From assembly GCA_020723405.1 (NCBI GenBank), contig DYIY01000005.1, positions 124,001-188,000 on the forward strand: DNA of 64,000 nucleotides, given 5' to 3'. This DNA comes from Thiobacillus denitrificans (lineage in GTDB: Bacteria; Pseudomonadota; Gammaproteobacteria; Burkholderiales; Thiobacillaceae). Position 1 is the first letter of the stretch, and each line of letters begins with the position of its first letter. Both the position numbers and the translations under genes were made by a program. Shown one piece after another: positions 35,328-44,590 of this stretch. The notes under the pieces were generated by a model. That model searched no databases and was not told the origin of the DNA. It was given only the letters and a program-made list of their open reading frames with translations.

Positions 35328-37550
35328 TCAAAACACACTGGAATTGAAGCCGGCACCGACTTCGCCGCTGACGCCGGAATTCCAGCTCCAGGTACTGTTT
35401 GCCCCGGCCTTCACCGTGGACGAGGACGCGGCCATCTCGGTCTTGCCGATGGTGCTGCTGGCCTTGGCATCGACGCCGGCCTGCACGGAAACATCGGAGA
35501 GGCCGCCCCGATCGAATTCCAGGGTCGCCGTTCCGCTGGCCTTGGCGCCGATCTTGAGGGGGCCGCCCTTCACGTCCGGGCCGATGTCCGCACCCGCCTC
35601 GACGCTGACGGCACCGCTCTTGAAACCGTCCCGGTCAAATTCGCTACGCGCGCTCACGGTGGCCACCTTGATGTCCGCCTCGACCTTCACGCCCCCGCTC
35701 ACCAGGCCACCGTCCTCGAATTCGCCATGGGCGCCCACGGTCACCTCTTCCACCGTGACTTCAGCAGAGGCGCTGACGAGCCGGAGCGTGTTCTGGTCGG
35801 TGATCTCCGTGGTCCAGCTCGCCTCGAAGGGGGCGAAGATGGGATTCATCTTCGCGATGGTCTTGTTGCAGCGGTAATCGATGCTGCCCATGCCCGGCAA
35901 CTCCAGGCGAGTGACGTAGTCGCAGTGGATGTCCTCGAACTTGCTGAGTTTCTGTGCCTGGGCTTTCTTGCCCCCCTTGAAGCAGACCGACCGGGTATAG
36001 GCCAGGCCTTCCGGCAGTGCCACATGGAGCCCTTGCAGGGCGCCCAGGAAGCTCTTCTGGGCGGACAGCTTGGCGGCGTCGAACAGTTCCGGCGTCGGCT
36101 CGACGAACTGGGCCATGTAGGCGGTCTCATTCAGGTGCTTGCGGGTGACTTCCAGCTGGGCGCGCTGCAATTCCTCGAACGGGCCATTCGACTTGTTCAG
36201 GTAGCCGTCGAGCAGGGGGAGCACCTTGCCGCAGGAATATTCACGCTGATAACCGCCCGCCTGGCGGCGATAGGCCTCTTCACCCGCCGCATCGATGGCC
36301 TCCACCTCGCGTTCCAGCTGCTGGAAGGCTTCCGCATCGGCCACTATCGCCTTGACCAAGGCTTCCATGTGCTTGTTCAGTGCCCGGCGGTAATGCTCAT
36401 CGTCCTGGGCCATGGTGTAGGCCGCCTTTTTTGCGAACGGCATGCCCAGGAAAGCCAGGCCGGCTCCCGCCATCCGGCCACCGGCATTCAGGGCGCCATC
36501 CAGGGCGCGCTGTTTCGCATCAAGGTTGGCCACCTGGGCGGCCAGTTGCTCCCGGAAGTGCTTCCATTCCTCAATGGCCACCGGCAATTCCGTGGCCTTG
36601 GTGGGGAAGGCCGGCACCACGAATTTCTCCAGACCCAGGGGATCCTGGGGCATGGGGCGGGTCCAGCGCATGCCGGACTTGGCCAGCTTGCCGCCGGACT
36701 TGCGCAGTAATTCTTCCCGGGTCTGGCTGTAGCCCTGCTGCAAGGCCGCGTTGAGGGAAGCCTGGGCGCCCTGCATGTCGCCCCGGGCCATCTGGATGCG
36801 CGCCTGGGTGGTATTGGCCTGGGGATGGTTGGGCGAGCGCCGGATTGCCGCAGTCAGATACTTCTCCGCGCCGGCACTGTCGCCCAGCCCGTAAAGGGCC
36901 TGGCCGATGTTGTTCAGCAGGGTGGAGTTGTTGGGATAGCGGGCATGGAGGGTATACAGGATGGGCAAGGCCGCGCTTTCCGCATGCTGCATGCTCAGCA
37001 TGGCCGCCAGGTTGTTCAGGTCCTGGGCGGTGCCGGTGCGGGAAGCCACCACGCCGGTCAGATAGATCGCCTCCGGCCAGACGCCCCAGGCCGCCAGGCC
37101 GTTTGCCGCGGCGCCCAGACGGGCAAGGCCGTCGCCGGATCTGCCCAGTTCCGCTTCGATGCGCCTGGCGCGCTGGAGCGCATCCGGTTTGAGCGCTGCG
37201 GCGATCTTGGGCTGCAAGGCCAGCACATGGGCCTTGAGGGCCGCGCTATCCAGGGACCTGGCCGGCACGCTGGTGGTCTTCCGGGGTTTGGCCGGGGGCT
37301 CCGGGGCCTTGGCAGGCAAGGCGCCACGCATCATCTGCTCGAGTTGCCGGCGCATGGCCGGATCGAGATCCTTCATCTCCTCCTGCAGGGCGCGCATGCC
37401 CTCGGCCATTTCCTTCTGCATCTCGGCCATCTCGGCGGCACTGGGCATGGCTTCCGCCTGGGCCCAGGCCGCGTTGGAAGCCAGCAATGACAGGGCTACG
37501 GCCAACCATGACCGGGTCCTTGGGCGGCTTGTGTCTATCGGCTCACGCAT
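35328..37550 (-). CDS. secreted TPR protein with repetitive C-terminus
   Basis: 740 residues. Signal peptide SWLAVALSLLASNAAWAQAE. Next a Met/Glu-rich coiled-coil stretch (MAEMQKEMAEGMRALQEEMK). A tetratricopeptide region follows (NNSTLLNNIGQALYGLGDSA, then NHPQANTTQARIQMARGDM). The last 170 residues are beta-rich imperfect repeats (GAHGEFEDGGLVSGGVKVEA; ARSEFDRDGFKSGAVSVEAG; ATLEFDRGGLSDVSVQAGV). First gene of the operon, GAGAGG upstream of the ATG. The repeats resemble surface or periplasmic beta-helix material. Function unknown. Confidence 0.75.
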   Translation of the reverse strand: MREPIDTSRPRTRSWLAVALSLLASNAAWAQAEAMPSAAEMAEMQKEMAEGMRALQEEMKDLDPAMRRQLEQMMRGALPAKAPEPPAKPRKTTSVPARSLDSAALKAHVLALQPKIAAALKPDALQRARRIEAELGRSGDGLARLGAAANGLAAWGVWPEAIYLTGVVASRTGTAQDLNNLAAMLSMQHAESAALPILYTLHARYPNNSTLLNNIGQALYGLGDSAGAEKYLTAAIRRSPNHPQANTTQARIQMARGDMQGAQASLNAALQQGYSQTREELLRKSGGKLAKSGMRWTRPMPQDPLGLEKFVVPAFPTKATELPVAIEEWKHFREQLAAQVANLDAKQRALDGALNAGGRMAGAGLAFLGMPFAKKAAYTMAQDDEHYRRALNKHMEALVKAIVADAEAFQQLEREVEAIDAAGEEAYRRQAGGYQREYSCGKVLPLLDGYLNKSNGPFEELQRAQLEVTRKHLNETAYMAQFVEPTPELFDAAKLSAQKSFLGALQGLHVALPEGLAYTRSVCFKGGKKAQAQKLSKFEDIHCDYVTRLELPGMGSIDYRCNKTIAKMNPIFAPFEASWTTEITDQNTLRLVSASAEVTVEEVTVGAHGEFEDGGLVSGGVKVEADIKVATVSARSEFDRDGFKSGAVSVEAGADIGPDVKGGPLKIGAKASGTATLEFDRGGLSDVSVQAGVDAKASSTIGKTEMAASSSTVKAGANSTWSWNSGVSGEVGAGFNSSVF

Positions 37551-37767
37551 GGGTTACCTCTCAGTTGGAATCGCCAGCCCATCAGCCAGGCGTATTGCTG
37601 GGGGCGAGCTTCTCCCGCCCATGGAGGGGCGTCAATCAACCGATTGGACGAGGCGAAGGTTCATTCATGAGGGCCTCCACGCCTGGAACCGCCACGGCAT
37701 GGGACAGCAGAAAGTGTCTGGGACTCAAACGGCCCTCCGTGGCCCGCCCGCCTCCCGGACAGACGTT

Positions 37768-38364
37768 TCACCGCGCAATGCGGGGGCGGCGTACCAGCAG
37801 CAGCGCGACCAGCAGACCGCAAGCCAGGGCAGCGGCGGCGGGGAACAGCACCGTGGTCAGGGAGTGCTGGTCCAGGGCGGCGATGATGATTGCGTTACGG
37901 ACCATCAGGATCACGAGAAAACTCATGGACTCGGAATGGGGGCGGGACCAGCTCTTGCGAAAGGTCGGACCAAAACCCAGCAGCTCGATGAAGGTGATCA
38001 GCACGACGGCCCACAGGGGATCGTTGGCCGCCATCCAGACCGGGATGGCCGCCAGGGCCGCCCAGAACATCAGCCAGTCGGAGCGGGTGATGGTGATGTC
38101 GGCACGCTTGAGGTAAGCCAGGCCGGCGACCAGAAAAGAGACCAGGCAGGAAAACCCGATGGGCCAGGCGCCTGCGCCGCCCCGGGCCTGGAGGACCGCC
38201 AGGAAGGCGATGCCCGTGGCCAGGCCCCAGATGATCCAGCTGAACACGTGGGGCCGGGTGCGGCCAAGGAAGATGGAACGCAGGTAAGGCAGGTAGGCCA
38301 GGACCGTCAACCCGTTGGCCAGGGCGCCGAGCAGGGGCTTGTTCAGCGCCACCTGGTGGATCAT
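37768..38364 (-). CDS. small integral membrane protein, PQ-loop-like
   Basis: 198 residues with six or seven membrane helices. NGLTVLAYLPYLRSIFLGRT followed by RPHVFSWIIWGLAT resembles the PQ-loop/SemiSWEET pattern (proline then hydrophobic helix), but no strict PQ is present. It overlaps the NTF2-like gene by 4 bp (ATGA). The transport substrate, if any, is unknown. The 217 bp to the upstream operon hold nothing obvious. Confidence 0.65.
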   Translation of the reverse strand: MIHQVALNKPLLGALANGLTVLAYLPYLRSIFLGRTRPHVFSWIIWGLATGIAFLAVLQARGGAGAWPIGFSCLVSFLVAGLAYLKRADITITRSDWLMFWAALAAIPVWMAANDPLWAVVLITFIELLGFGPTFRKSWSRPHSESMSFLVILMVRNAIIIAALDQHSLTTVLFPAAAALACGLLVALLLVRRPRIAR

Positions 38365-38729
38365 GGCGCCGCCGCGTACAAGGCCTGCCCCCGCACGGCC
38401 AGGCCATCCACGCCGAACTGGAATACTTCGGCGGTCAGCCCGCGATGCCCGCGATAGAGAATCGTCAGGCAGTCCACGCCCGCCAGCACGTCCACCAGTT
38501 CGAAATGCAGGTCAGGCAACCGGGACAGCCCGATCTCCCAATAGGCGCGCACCGCATCCTTGCCGGTGAGGGTGCCGGAGGCTTCGCCGGCGAACTGCCG
38601 GACCAGGGGCGAAGAGAACTGGAAGTCGTCGCTGAAGTGGGCCAGCACCGCGTCGAGATCGTGGCGGTTCCAGGCGTCGACCCAGCTCTGGGCGAATTCG
38701 CGGGGGGTGTGGGAAAGGGATGCGTTCAT
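38361..38729 (-). CDS. NTF2/SnoaL-like protein
   Basis: 122 residues of a single alpha+beta barrel: REFAQSWVDAWNRHDLDAVL, FSDDFQFSSPLV, GKDAVRAYWEIGL and FELVDVLAGVDCLTILYRG. NTF2-like proteins are small ligand-binding or enzyme domains; no catalytic residues are clear. Coupled to the membrane protein downstream. Confidence 0.8.
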   Translation of the reverse strand: MNASLSHTPREFAQSWVDAWNRHDLDAVLAHFSDDFQFSSPLVRQFAGEASGTLTGKDAVRAYWEIGLSRLPDLHFELVDVLAGVDCLTILYRGHRGLTAEVFQFGVDGLAVRGQALYAAAP

Positions 38730-38861
38730 GTTCCTGTCTTCCTGGCTGTACTGCGGGGGTCAAAATGCACCGGGTGGGCCATCCGCCCGCCGGGCACGGT
38801 ATTTTCTCAGGTCGTTTGGCGCCAAGCTCAGCCGCCCAGCACCGCATCGCCGCTTCTCACT

Positions 38862-38965
38862 CCCTCTCCCGCAGGCGGGAGAGGGCCGGGGTGAGGGCGC
38901 ATGCAACCGCCCAGCGCGTTCAAGCCCCCTCATCCCCAGCCCTTCTCCCGCCTGCGGGAGAAGGG
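38862..38965. repeat. REPIN: two inverted REP-like elements
   Basis: The first element is CCCTCTCCCGC-AG-GCGGGAGAGGG (38862-38885) followed by CCGGGGTGAGGGCG. The second, opposite in orientation, is CCCTTCTCCCGC-CT-GCGGGAGAAGGG (38940-38965), preceded by CCCCCTCATCCCCAG. Two palindromes with conserved heads in opposite orientation form a REPIN, spread by RAYT transposases. The 303-bp gap between the NTF2-like and cupin genes contains nothing else. A single related copy occurs at 61554-61576. Confidence 0.8.
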
Positions 38966-39032
38966 TGTTCGGCCTGAGCTTAACTTGGCGCCATGGCGTA
39001 CGGTACTGACTTCATCCCGGCGACGTGGGCGA

Positions 39033-39509
39033 TCAATAGGGCGTGCCGTCCTTGCGGGAAAACAGCCAGGCCCCGTTGACGAATTGGGCGCACAGGTCGT
39101 CGTCCGGGTAGCTCACCTGGTCGCCGTCCGTTCGGTCGCCGATTTCCAGATAGACCACGTCCTCCCGGGATTCATTGAGCAACGAATGGGCATCGCCGGT
39201 CCCCGCCTTGAATCCGGCGCACATTCCGGGCGACAGGAGCCGTTTGCCGGCGTCCGTGTGCAAGGTGGGATGGCCCTGGAGGATGTACACGAACTCGTCC
39301 TGCCTGGCGTGGGCGTGGCGCAGGGACGAGGCCGCACCGGGGGGAAGCCGGGTCAGGTTGACGCCGAAGTGGCTCAGGCCGAACAGGTCCCCCAGGGGGC
39401 GTTTTTCCCGGCCCTTGACCCGGGCGGCCAGCATGGGCGGGTAAACCGATGGCTTGGCGCGCAAGGGCGCGTCACTGGCCAGGAGGGCGACGGGATGGGT
39501 GTTGTCCAT
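39033..39509 (-). CDS. cupin domain protein
   Basis: 158 residues from the ATG at 39509, which follows GAGGAAA; an upstream ATG at 39560 lacks a ribosome site. The cupin metal motifs are SSLRHAHARQDEFVYILQG (H-x-H-x4-E-like) and the second block AGTGDAHSLLNESREDVVYL. It probably binds a divalent metal; substrate unknown. Lies 55 bp from the thioesterase gene, same strand. Confidence 0.85.
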   Translation of the reverse strand: MDNTHPVALLASDAPLRAKPSVYPPMLAARVKGREKRPLGDLFGLSHFGVNLTRLPPGAASSLRHAHARQDEFVYILQGHPTLHTDAGKRLLSPGMCAGFKAGTGDAHSLLNESREDVVYLEIGDRTDGDQVSYPDDDLCAQFVNGAWLFSRKDGTPY

Positions 39510-39564
39510 GGTTTGGGTTTCCTCTTGCTGGATTGGAGATGTGGCGCAGGGATGGTCCATCGGT

Positions 39565-40041
39565 TCAGCGTCCGCTCGCCGCCTCGCCCCGCAGGGTCAT
39601 GACGGTGCCCGCCGCCAGGGCCACCAGCTTGCCATCGTCCCGGACGATCTCGCACTGGTAGTGGGTGACGGTCCGGCCCCGCTGCACCGGCCAGGCCGTG
39701 GCGGTCAGCACGGATTTCCACACCGGGCGGAAGAAGCTGATGCGCAGGTCGATGCTGGTGAAAGTCTCGTCGGCCTCGATGGCCGTCGAGTGGGCGGTGC
39801 CGATGGCGGCATCGGCCAGTTCGCTCAACAGGCCGCCGTGCACCGTGCCCTGCTGGTTGCCGTGGATGGCCGCGTCCGCATCCATTTCCAGCCGGGCCGT
39901 GCCCGCGTCGATGGCGGTCACGCGGAAGCCGAGCAGCCGGGAAATGGCCGTCGGATACTGCATTTCGGTACCGGCTTCGGCTGGCAGGCTGCCGTCGATC
40001 TGCCGGCGCAGGTATTCCAGGGTGGGGAGTCGGATGCCCAT
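39565..40041 (-). CDS. PaaI-like hotdog thioesterase
   Basis: 158 residues, ATG after AAAGGAG. Hotdog fold with the PaaI/YbaW-type core GNQQGTVHGGLLSELADAAI (HGG with the nearby acidic residue) and DLRISFFRPV. It would hydrolyse acyl-CoA thioesters, probably aromatic or phenylacetyl-type. Divergent from lysR across 93 bp, which suggests regulation by that LysR. Confidence 0.85.
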   Translation of the reverse strand: MGIRLPTLEYLRRQIDGSLPAEAGTEMQYPTAISRLLGFRVTAIDAGTARLEMDADAAIHGNQQGTVHGGLLSELADAAIGTAHSTAIEADETFTSIDLRISFFRPVWKSVLTATAWPVQRGRTVTHYQCEIVRDDGKLVALAAGTVMTLRGEAASGR

Positions 40042-40134
40042 GGATGCTCCTTTGTTGGATTGCAGGAAGGCAGCCAATCTATCGGGCCTAGCAATATAAT
40101 TAAATACGATTGTTTTTATTGTCAGCAATAGAAC

Positions 40135-41019
40135 ATGGCTATGCTCAAGACCCAGCACCTGCGCTTCCTGGTGGCCGTCGTCGAATACGGCGGCGTGACC
40201 AAGGCCTCCGAGCGCCTGCACCTCTCCCAGCCCTCCATCTCGGCCGGCCTCAAGGCCCTGGACGAGCAACTGGGCGGTGCGCTGTTCGACCGCAGCGGGC
40301 CCGCCAACCGGCCCTTGCGCCTGACCCCGGCCGGCCAGCGCTTCTACCGCCGGGCATTGGACATCCTGGATCAATGCGACACCGCCCTGAGCGAATTCGT
40401 CGCCCAACCCGCCAGCGGAACCCGACTGCGCCTGGGCGTCCTGAACACCCTGCCCCGGGATCTGGTGGCCAACGCCCTCCGCCAGTTCGAGATCAACGAA
40501 CCCGAGCTACGCCTGGACCTCTGGGAAGGCTCGGCCAGCCGATTGATTGGCTGGTTCGGCCAGAACCGGCTGGATGTCCTGTGGAGCGACGTGGGCGACC
40601 TGACCCCCCATGCGCGGGTGCTCTGGCGGGAACCCCTGGTGGCCGTCATGGCCCCCGACCACCCCCTGGCCCGGACATCCGGCGCCATCCCGATCCGCGA
40701 TCTGGCCAAGGCCCCCTTCGTCCATCGCTCCCACTGCGAACTGGACGCCCTGGGCCGCGCCCGCCTGAAGGCCGCCCGAGTGAAGCTGGACGTGCGCTTC
40801 CGCGCCGAACGGGAAGACCTGGCCTTTCAATGGGTAAGAAACGGGTTGGGCATCACCCTGGCCCCGCGCAGCCTGGTCCCGTCCGACCTGACCATGGTTG
40901 CGGTGACCGGCCTGGATATCGAACGCAGCATCGGCCTGCAATGGCGGGAGGATGTGCTGCCCCAGGTTCCAGAGGCGCTGGGGTCGGCTATTGCCGGTTT
41001 CGTGGATCGATATTCGTGA
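40135..41019 (+). CDS. LysR family transcription regulator
   Basis: 294 residues. N-terminal winged HTH QHLRFLVAVVEYGGVTKASE and RLHLSQPSISAGLKALDEQL, then a two-subdomain effector-binding region. The short divergent gap (40042-40134) is the expected site of control of the thioesterase and cupin genes. Effector unknown. Confidence 0.9.
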   Translation: MAMLKTQHLRFLVAVVEYGGVTKASERLHLSQPSISAGLKALDEQLGGALFDRSGPANRPLRLTPAGQRFYRRALDILDQCDTALSEFVAQPASGTRLRLGVLNTLPRDLVANALRQFEINEPELRLDLWEGSASRLIGWFGQNRLDVLWSDVGDLTPHARVLWREPLVAVMAPDHPLARTSGAIPIRDLAKAPFVHRSHCELDALGRARLKAARVKLDVRFRAEREDLAFQWVRNGLGITLAPRSLVPSDLTMVAVTGLDIERSIGLQWREDVLPQVPEALGSAIAGFVDRYS

Positions 41020-41339
41020 AATGTGCTGTGTTGGTCAGCGGGCAACTAATTCGGGTAGTTTCAGTTTCCCGTTAAGGAATGACTGGTGCTCGGCCGAAGC
41101 GGCCACTGCACTTGAGCGTAGACGCAGGCTGCTGTAGTTAAGTGAGCGGACATTGGCAACGTGCGCCGTTGCAAAGACCTACTTTCCGCTACATCACAAA
41201 GTCGGGGCGCCAAATTCATTGAAACTTGACGAGATCCGAAGGCTACGCCCACGGTTAAGAACTCAACGCCATAGCCGTATTTCTCGCCCCTCGGATATGA
41301 TCGAGCAGAACTTACACGTTCAAAATCAGGGACACACAC
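41020..41339. other. gap before type I RM locus, no gene seen
   Basis: 320 bp. Short open frames cross it, with no ribosome site or recognisable domain. Base composition is less GC-rich than the upstream genes, so the junction of the RM island is probably here. The hsdM start is a TTG at 41340, preceded by a weak AGGGAC. Confidence 0.4.
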
Positions 41340-43538
41340 TTGAACACTGAAACCCACCGCCAGCTTGCCAGCCTCATCTGGCAAATATGCAATTTGCTGC
41401 GCGGTCCCTACAAGCGCAACGAGTATCGCAAGGTCATCCTGCCGCTGACGGTACTGCGCCGCTTCGATTGCCTGCTGGCGCCGACCAAGGCGCAGGCGTT
41501 GGCGACGTTCAACGAGTTCAAGGGCAAGCCGGAAAGTATCATCCGCAGCAAGATGCAGGCCGCCACCGGCTACGAGTTCTACAACCTGTCGAAGCTGGAA
41601 TTCGCGCCGTCGAAGAAGGGCAGAAACTCCTTGTTGGACGATCCCAGCAACCTGGCGCCCAACCTCAACAGCTATATCAACGGTTTCTCGCCCAACGTGC
41701 GCGCCATCATGGAGCGTTTTGCCTTCGACCAGCAGATCGCCAAGATGGCCGAGAAGAATCTGCTGTTCAAAGTCGTCCAGGCGTTCGCGGGGTTCGATCT
41801 GTCCTTCCCCGAAATGCCGCCGGATCAGGCCGCGATGCACATGGGCTACGTGTTCGAGGAACTGATCCGGATCGGCGCCGAGCAATCCAACGAGGAAGCC
41901 GGGGAGCACTTCACGCCCCGCGAGGTCATCAAGCTGATGGTCAATCTCCTGCTCTCGCCCGAACAGGACCTGCGACGCAGCCATGTGGTGAAGACCATCT
42001 ACGACCCGGCCTGCGGCACGGGCGGCATGCTTTCCGTGGCCGAGAAATACATCCGCGAACTCAATAGCGAAGCCAAGCCCTTGCTGTACGGGCAGGATTG
42101 GAACGACGAGGCCTGGGCCGTTTGCCGCTCGGACATGCTCATCAAGGGCGAGAACGCCGACAACATCGCCCAGGGTGACACCCTCACCAGGGATGCCCAC
42201 GCCCGTGACGAGCACGGCCAGAAGATTACCTTCGACTACATGCTCGCCAATCCGCCCTTCGGTGTGGAATGGAAGCAGCAGCAGCGCTACATCGAGCACG
42301 AGAAAGACAATCTCGGTTACGAAGGCCGCTTTGGCGCCGGTACGCCGCGTATCAACGACGGCGCGCTTCTCTTTCTGCAGCACATGATCAGCAAGATGCG
42401 CAGCCCCAACAACGGCGGCAGCCGCATCGGCATCGTCTTCAACGGCTCGCCGCTGTTCACCGGCGACGCTGGCAGCGGCGAATCGGAAATCCGCCGCTGG
42501 ATCATCGAGAACGATTGGCTGGAGGCTGTGGTCGCCCTGCCGGAGCAGCTTTTCTACAACACCGGTATTTCCACCTACATCTGGGTGCTCACCAATCGCA
42601 AAGAGACCCACCGCAAGGGAAAGGTGCAGCTGATCGACGCCCGCAACCACTGGGTGCAGATGGAAAAAAGCCTCGGCAACAAGCGCCGCCGCATCGGCGA
42701 TCCCTCCGACGACAAGCCTAAGGACCCGGACCACATCGGCGACATCACGGCGCTGCATGGTGAGTTCCATGACGGCGCCAGCCGCTGGGTGCTGTTCGAC
42801 CGCGACGGCAAGGTGGTCACCGTGACCAAGGTGGCACCGGCGGGCGACCCGCCCGAGGGGCAGACCTGGAAACCGTTGATCGTAAGCAAAGTGTTCGACA
42901 ACGAGGACTTCGGCTACCACAAGATCACCGTCGAGCGCCCGTTTCGCCTCAATTTCCACGCCACTCCCGAGCGCATTGCCCGGCTGGAGGACGAAACCGC
43001 CTTCAAGAATCTGGCTAGCAGTGCCAAGAAGGACGAGGCCGCGCGCTTGATCGACATCGCCGCCGGCGAGAAGCGGCAAGAGGAAATCCGCCAGTTGCTG
43101 GCCGAATTCGCCAAGCGCCATCCGGAGATGATCAAGGACCGCAAGGTCTTCCTCACCGCCTTGAAGCCCATCGACCGCGAACTGGGCGTGCGCCTGGCGG
43201 CTGCCGAACTCAAGGCCGTCATCAATGCACTGAGCGAACGCGATGAAACCGCCGAAATCTGCCGCGACAAGGAAGGCCAACCCGAGCCCGACGCCGATCT
43301 GCGCGACACCGAGAACGTGCCACTCAAGGAGAGCATCCAGGCCTATTTCGAGCGCGAGGTGCTGCCCCATGTGCCCGACGCCTGGATCGACCACAGCAAG
43401 ACCAAGGTGGGTTACGAGATTCCGCTCAACCGCCACTTCTACCGCTACGAGCCGCCGCGCGAACTGAGCGTCATCGAAGGCGACATCAAGGCGCTGGAAG
43501 AAGACATCGTGCGCCTGCTCAAGGAAGTCACCGCATGA
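41340..43538 (+). CDS. hsdM: type I restriction-modification DNA methyltransferase HsdM
   Basis: 732 residues with a TTG start. N-terminal HsdM helical domain (LASLIWQICNLLRGPYKRNE). The methyltransferase motifs are motif I VKTIYDPACGTGGMLSVAEK and motif IV MLANPPFGVEW, an N6-adenine enzyme. It is longer than the common 500-residue HsdM, with a C-terminal extension (LIDIAAGEKRQEEIRQLLAE). First gene of a six-gene run with overlaps or short gaps. It overlaps the YhcG-type gene by ATGA. Confidence 0.94.
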   Translation: MNTETHRQLASLIWQICNLLRGPYKRNEYRKVILPLTVLRRFDCLLAPTKAQALATFNEFKGKPESIIRSKMQAATGYEFYNLSKLEFAPSKKGRNSLLDDPSNLAPNLNSYINGFSPNVRAIMERFAFDQQIAKMAEKNLLFKVVQAFAGFDLSFPEMPPDQAAMHMGYVFEELIRIGAEQSNEEAGEHFTPREVIKLMVNLLLSPEQDLRRSHVVKTIYDPACGTGGMLSVAEKYIRELNSEAKPLLYGQDWNDEAWAVCRSDMLIKGENADNIAQGDTLTRDAHARDEHGQKITFDYMLANPPFGVEWKQQQRYIEHEKDNLGYEGRFGAGTPRINDGALLFLQHMISKMRSPNNGGSRIGIVFNGSPLFTGDAGSGESEIRRWIIENDWLEAVVALPEQLFYNTGISTYIWVLTNRKETHRKGKVQLIDARNHWVQMEKSLGNKRRRIGDPSDDKPKDPDHIGDITALHGEFHDGASRWVLFDRDGKVVTVTKVAPAGDPPEGQTWKPLIVSKVFDNEDFGYHKITVERPFRLNFHATPERIARLEDETAFKNLASSAKKDEAARLIDIAAGEKRQEEIRQLLAEFAKRHPEMIKDRKVFLTALKPIDRELGVRLAAAELKAVINALSERDETAEICRDKEGQPEPDADLRDTENVPLKESIQAYFEREVLPHVPDAWIDHSKTKVGYEIPLNRHFYRYEPPRELSVIEGDIKALEEDIVRLLKEVTA

Positions 43539-44590
43539 GCGCGCTGACGCCCGCGCAAGACCCGCCGGCCGCCAGCCTGCTGGCCGACATTCGCGCGCTC
43601 ATCGAGCAGGCGCGCCAACAAACCGCCGTCGCGGTCAATGCCGGGCTGACCCTCATGTACTGGCGCATCGGCCGTCGCATTCACGCGGACGTGCTCGGCG
43701 GCGAGCGTGCCGCCTATGGCGAGCAGATTGTCTCGACACTGTCGCGACAATTGGTGGCCGAGTACGGGCGTGGCTTTGCCGAGAAAAACCTGCGCCGCAT
43801 GGTGCAATTCGCCCTAGCCTACCCGGACGAACAGATTGTCGTGACGCTGTTGCGACAATTGAGCTGGAGCCACTTCCTGGCCCTGCTGCCGCTGGACAAA
43901 CCCTACCAACGCGACTTCTATGCCGAGATGTGCCGCATCGAAGGCTGGAGCGTACGCACCCTGCGCGAGCGCATCGACTCCATGCTCTACGAGCGCACCG
44001 CGCTGTCCAAAAAGCCGGATGAACTCATCCGGCAGGAACTGGCCACCCTGCGCGGCAAGAGCGAAGTGGCCCCGGCGCTGGTGCTCAAGGATCCTTACCT
44101 GCTGGATTTTCTCGGCCTCACCGACCGTTTCCTGGAACGCGACCTGGAAGACGCCATCCTGCGCGAGCTGGAAACCTTCCTGCTGGAGCTCGGCGCGGGC
44201 TTCTCCTTCGTCGCCCGGCAGAAGCGCATCCAGCTCGATGGCGACGACTTCTACATCGACCTGCTGTTCTACAACCGCAAGCTCAAGCGCCTGGTGGTGG
44301 TCGAGCTGAAGCAGGGCGCTTTCAAGGCCGAATACAAGGGCCAGATGGAACTCTACCTGCGCTGGCTCGCCCGGCACGAGCAGGAGCCGGACGAAAACCC
44401 GCCCCTGGGCATCATTCTCTGCGCCGGCAAGAACACCGAGCAGATCGAATTGCTGGAACTCGACGTCTCCGGCATCCACGTCGCCGAATACCTCACCGTG
44501 CTGCCGCCGCCCAAGGTGTTGCGACGCAAGCTGCATGAAGCCATCGAGACGGCCCGGGCGCGGATTGAGGCGAAGGGGGGCGAGGTATGA
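43535..44590 (+). CDS. YhcG-type PDDEXK nuclease (DUF1016)
   Basis: 351 residues. N-terminal DUF1016 region (LADIRALIEQARQQ, LTLMYWRIGRRI) and C-terminal PD-(D/E)XK nuclease: GDDFYIDLLFYNRKLKRLVV followed by VELKQGAF, giving D-x(n)-ELK. It overlaps both hsdM (4 bp) and hsdS (4 bp), so it is a fixed member of the operon. YhcG-like proteins are often near RM genes; whether they cut DNA as part of the RM complex is not settled. Confidence 0.9.
   Translation: MSALTPAQDPPAASLLADIRALIEQARQQTAVAVNAGLTLMYWRIGRRIHADVLGGERAAYGEQIVSTLSRQLVAEYGRGFAEKNLRRMVQFALAYPDEQIVVTLLRQLSWSHFLALLPLDKPYQRDFYAEMCRIEGWSVRTLRERIDSMLYERTALSKKPDELIRQELATLRGKSEVAPALVLKDPYLLDFLGLTDRFLERDLEDAILRELETFLLELGAGFSFVARQKRIQLDGDDFYIDLLFYNRKLKRLVVVELKQGAFKAEYKGQMELYLRWLARHEQEPDENPPLGIILCAGKNTEQIELLELDVSGIHVAEYLTVLPPPKVLRRKLHEAIETARARIEAKGGEV

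Noticed and set aside
40952-41337. Short plus-strand frames between lysR and hsdM
   Set aside because: No ribosome site, no domain, and they overlap the lysR end.
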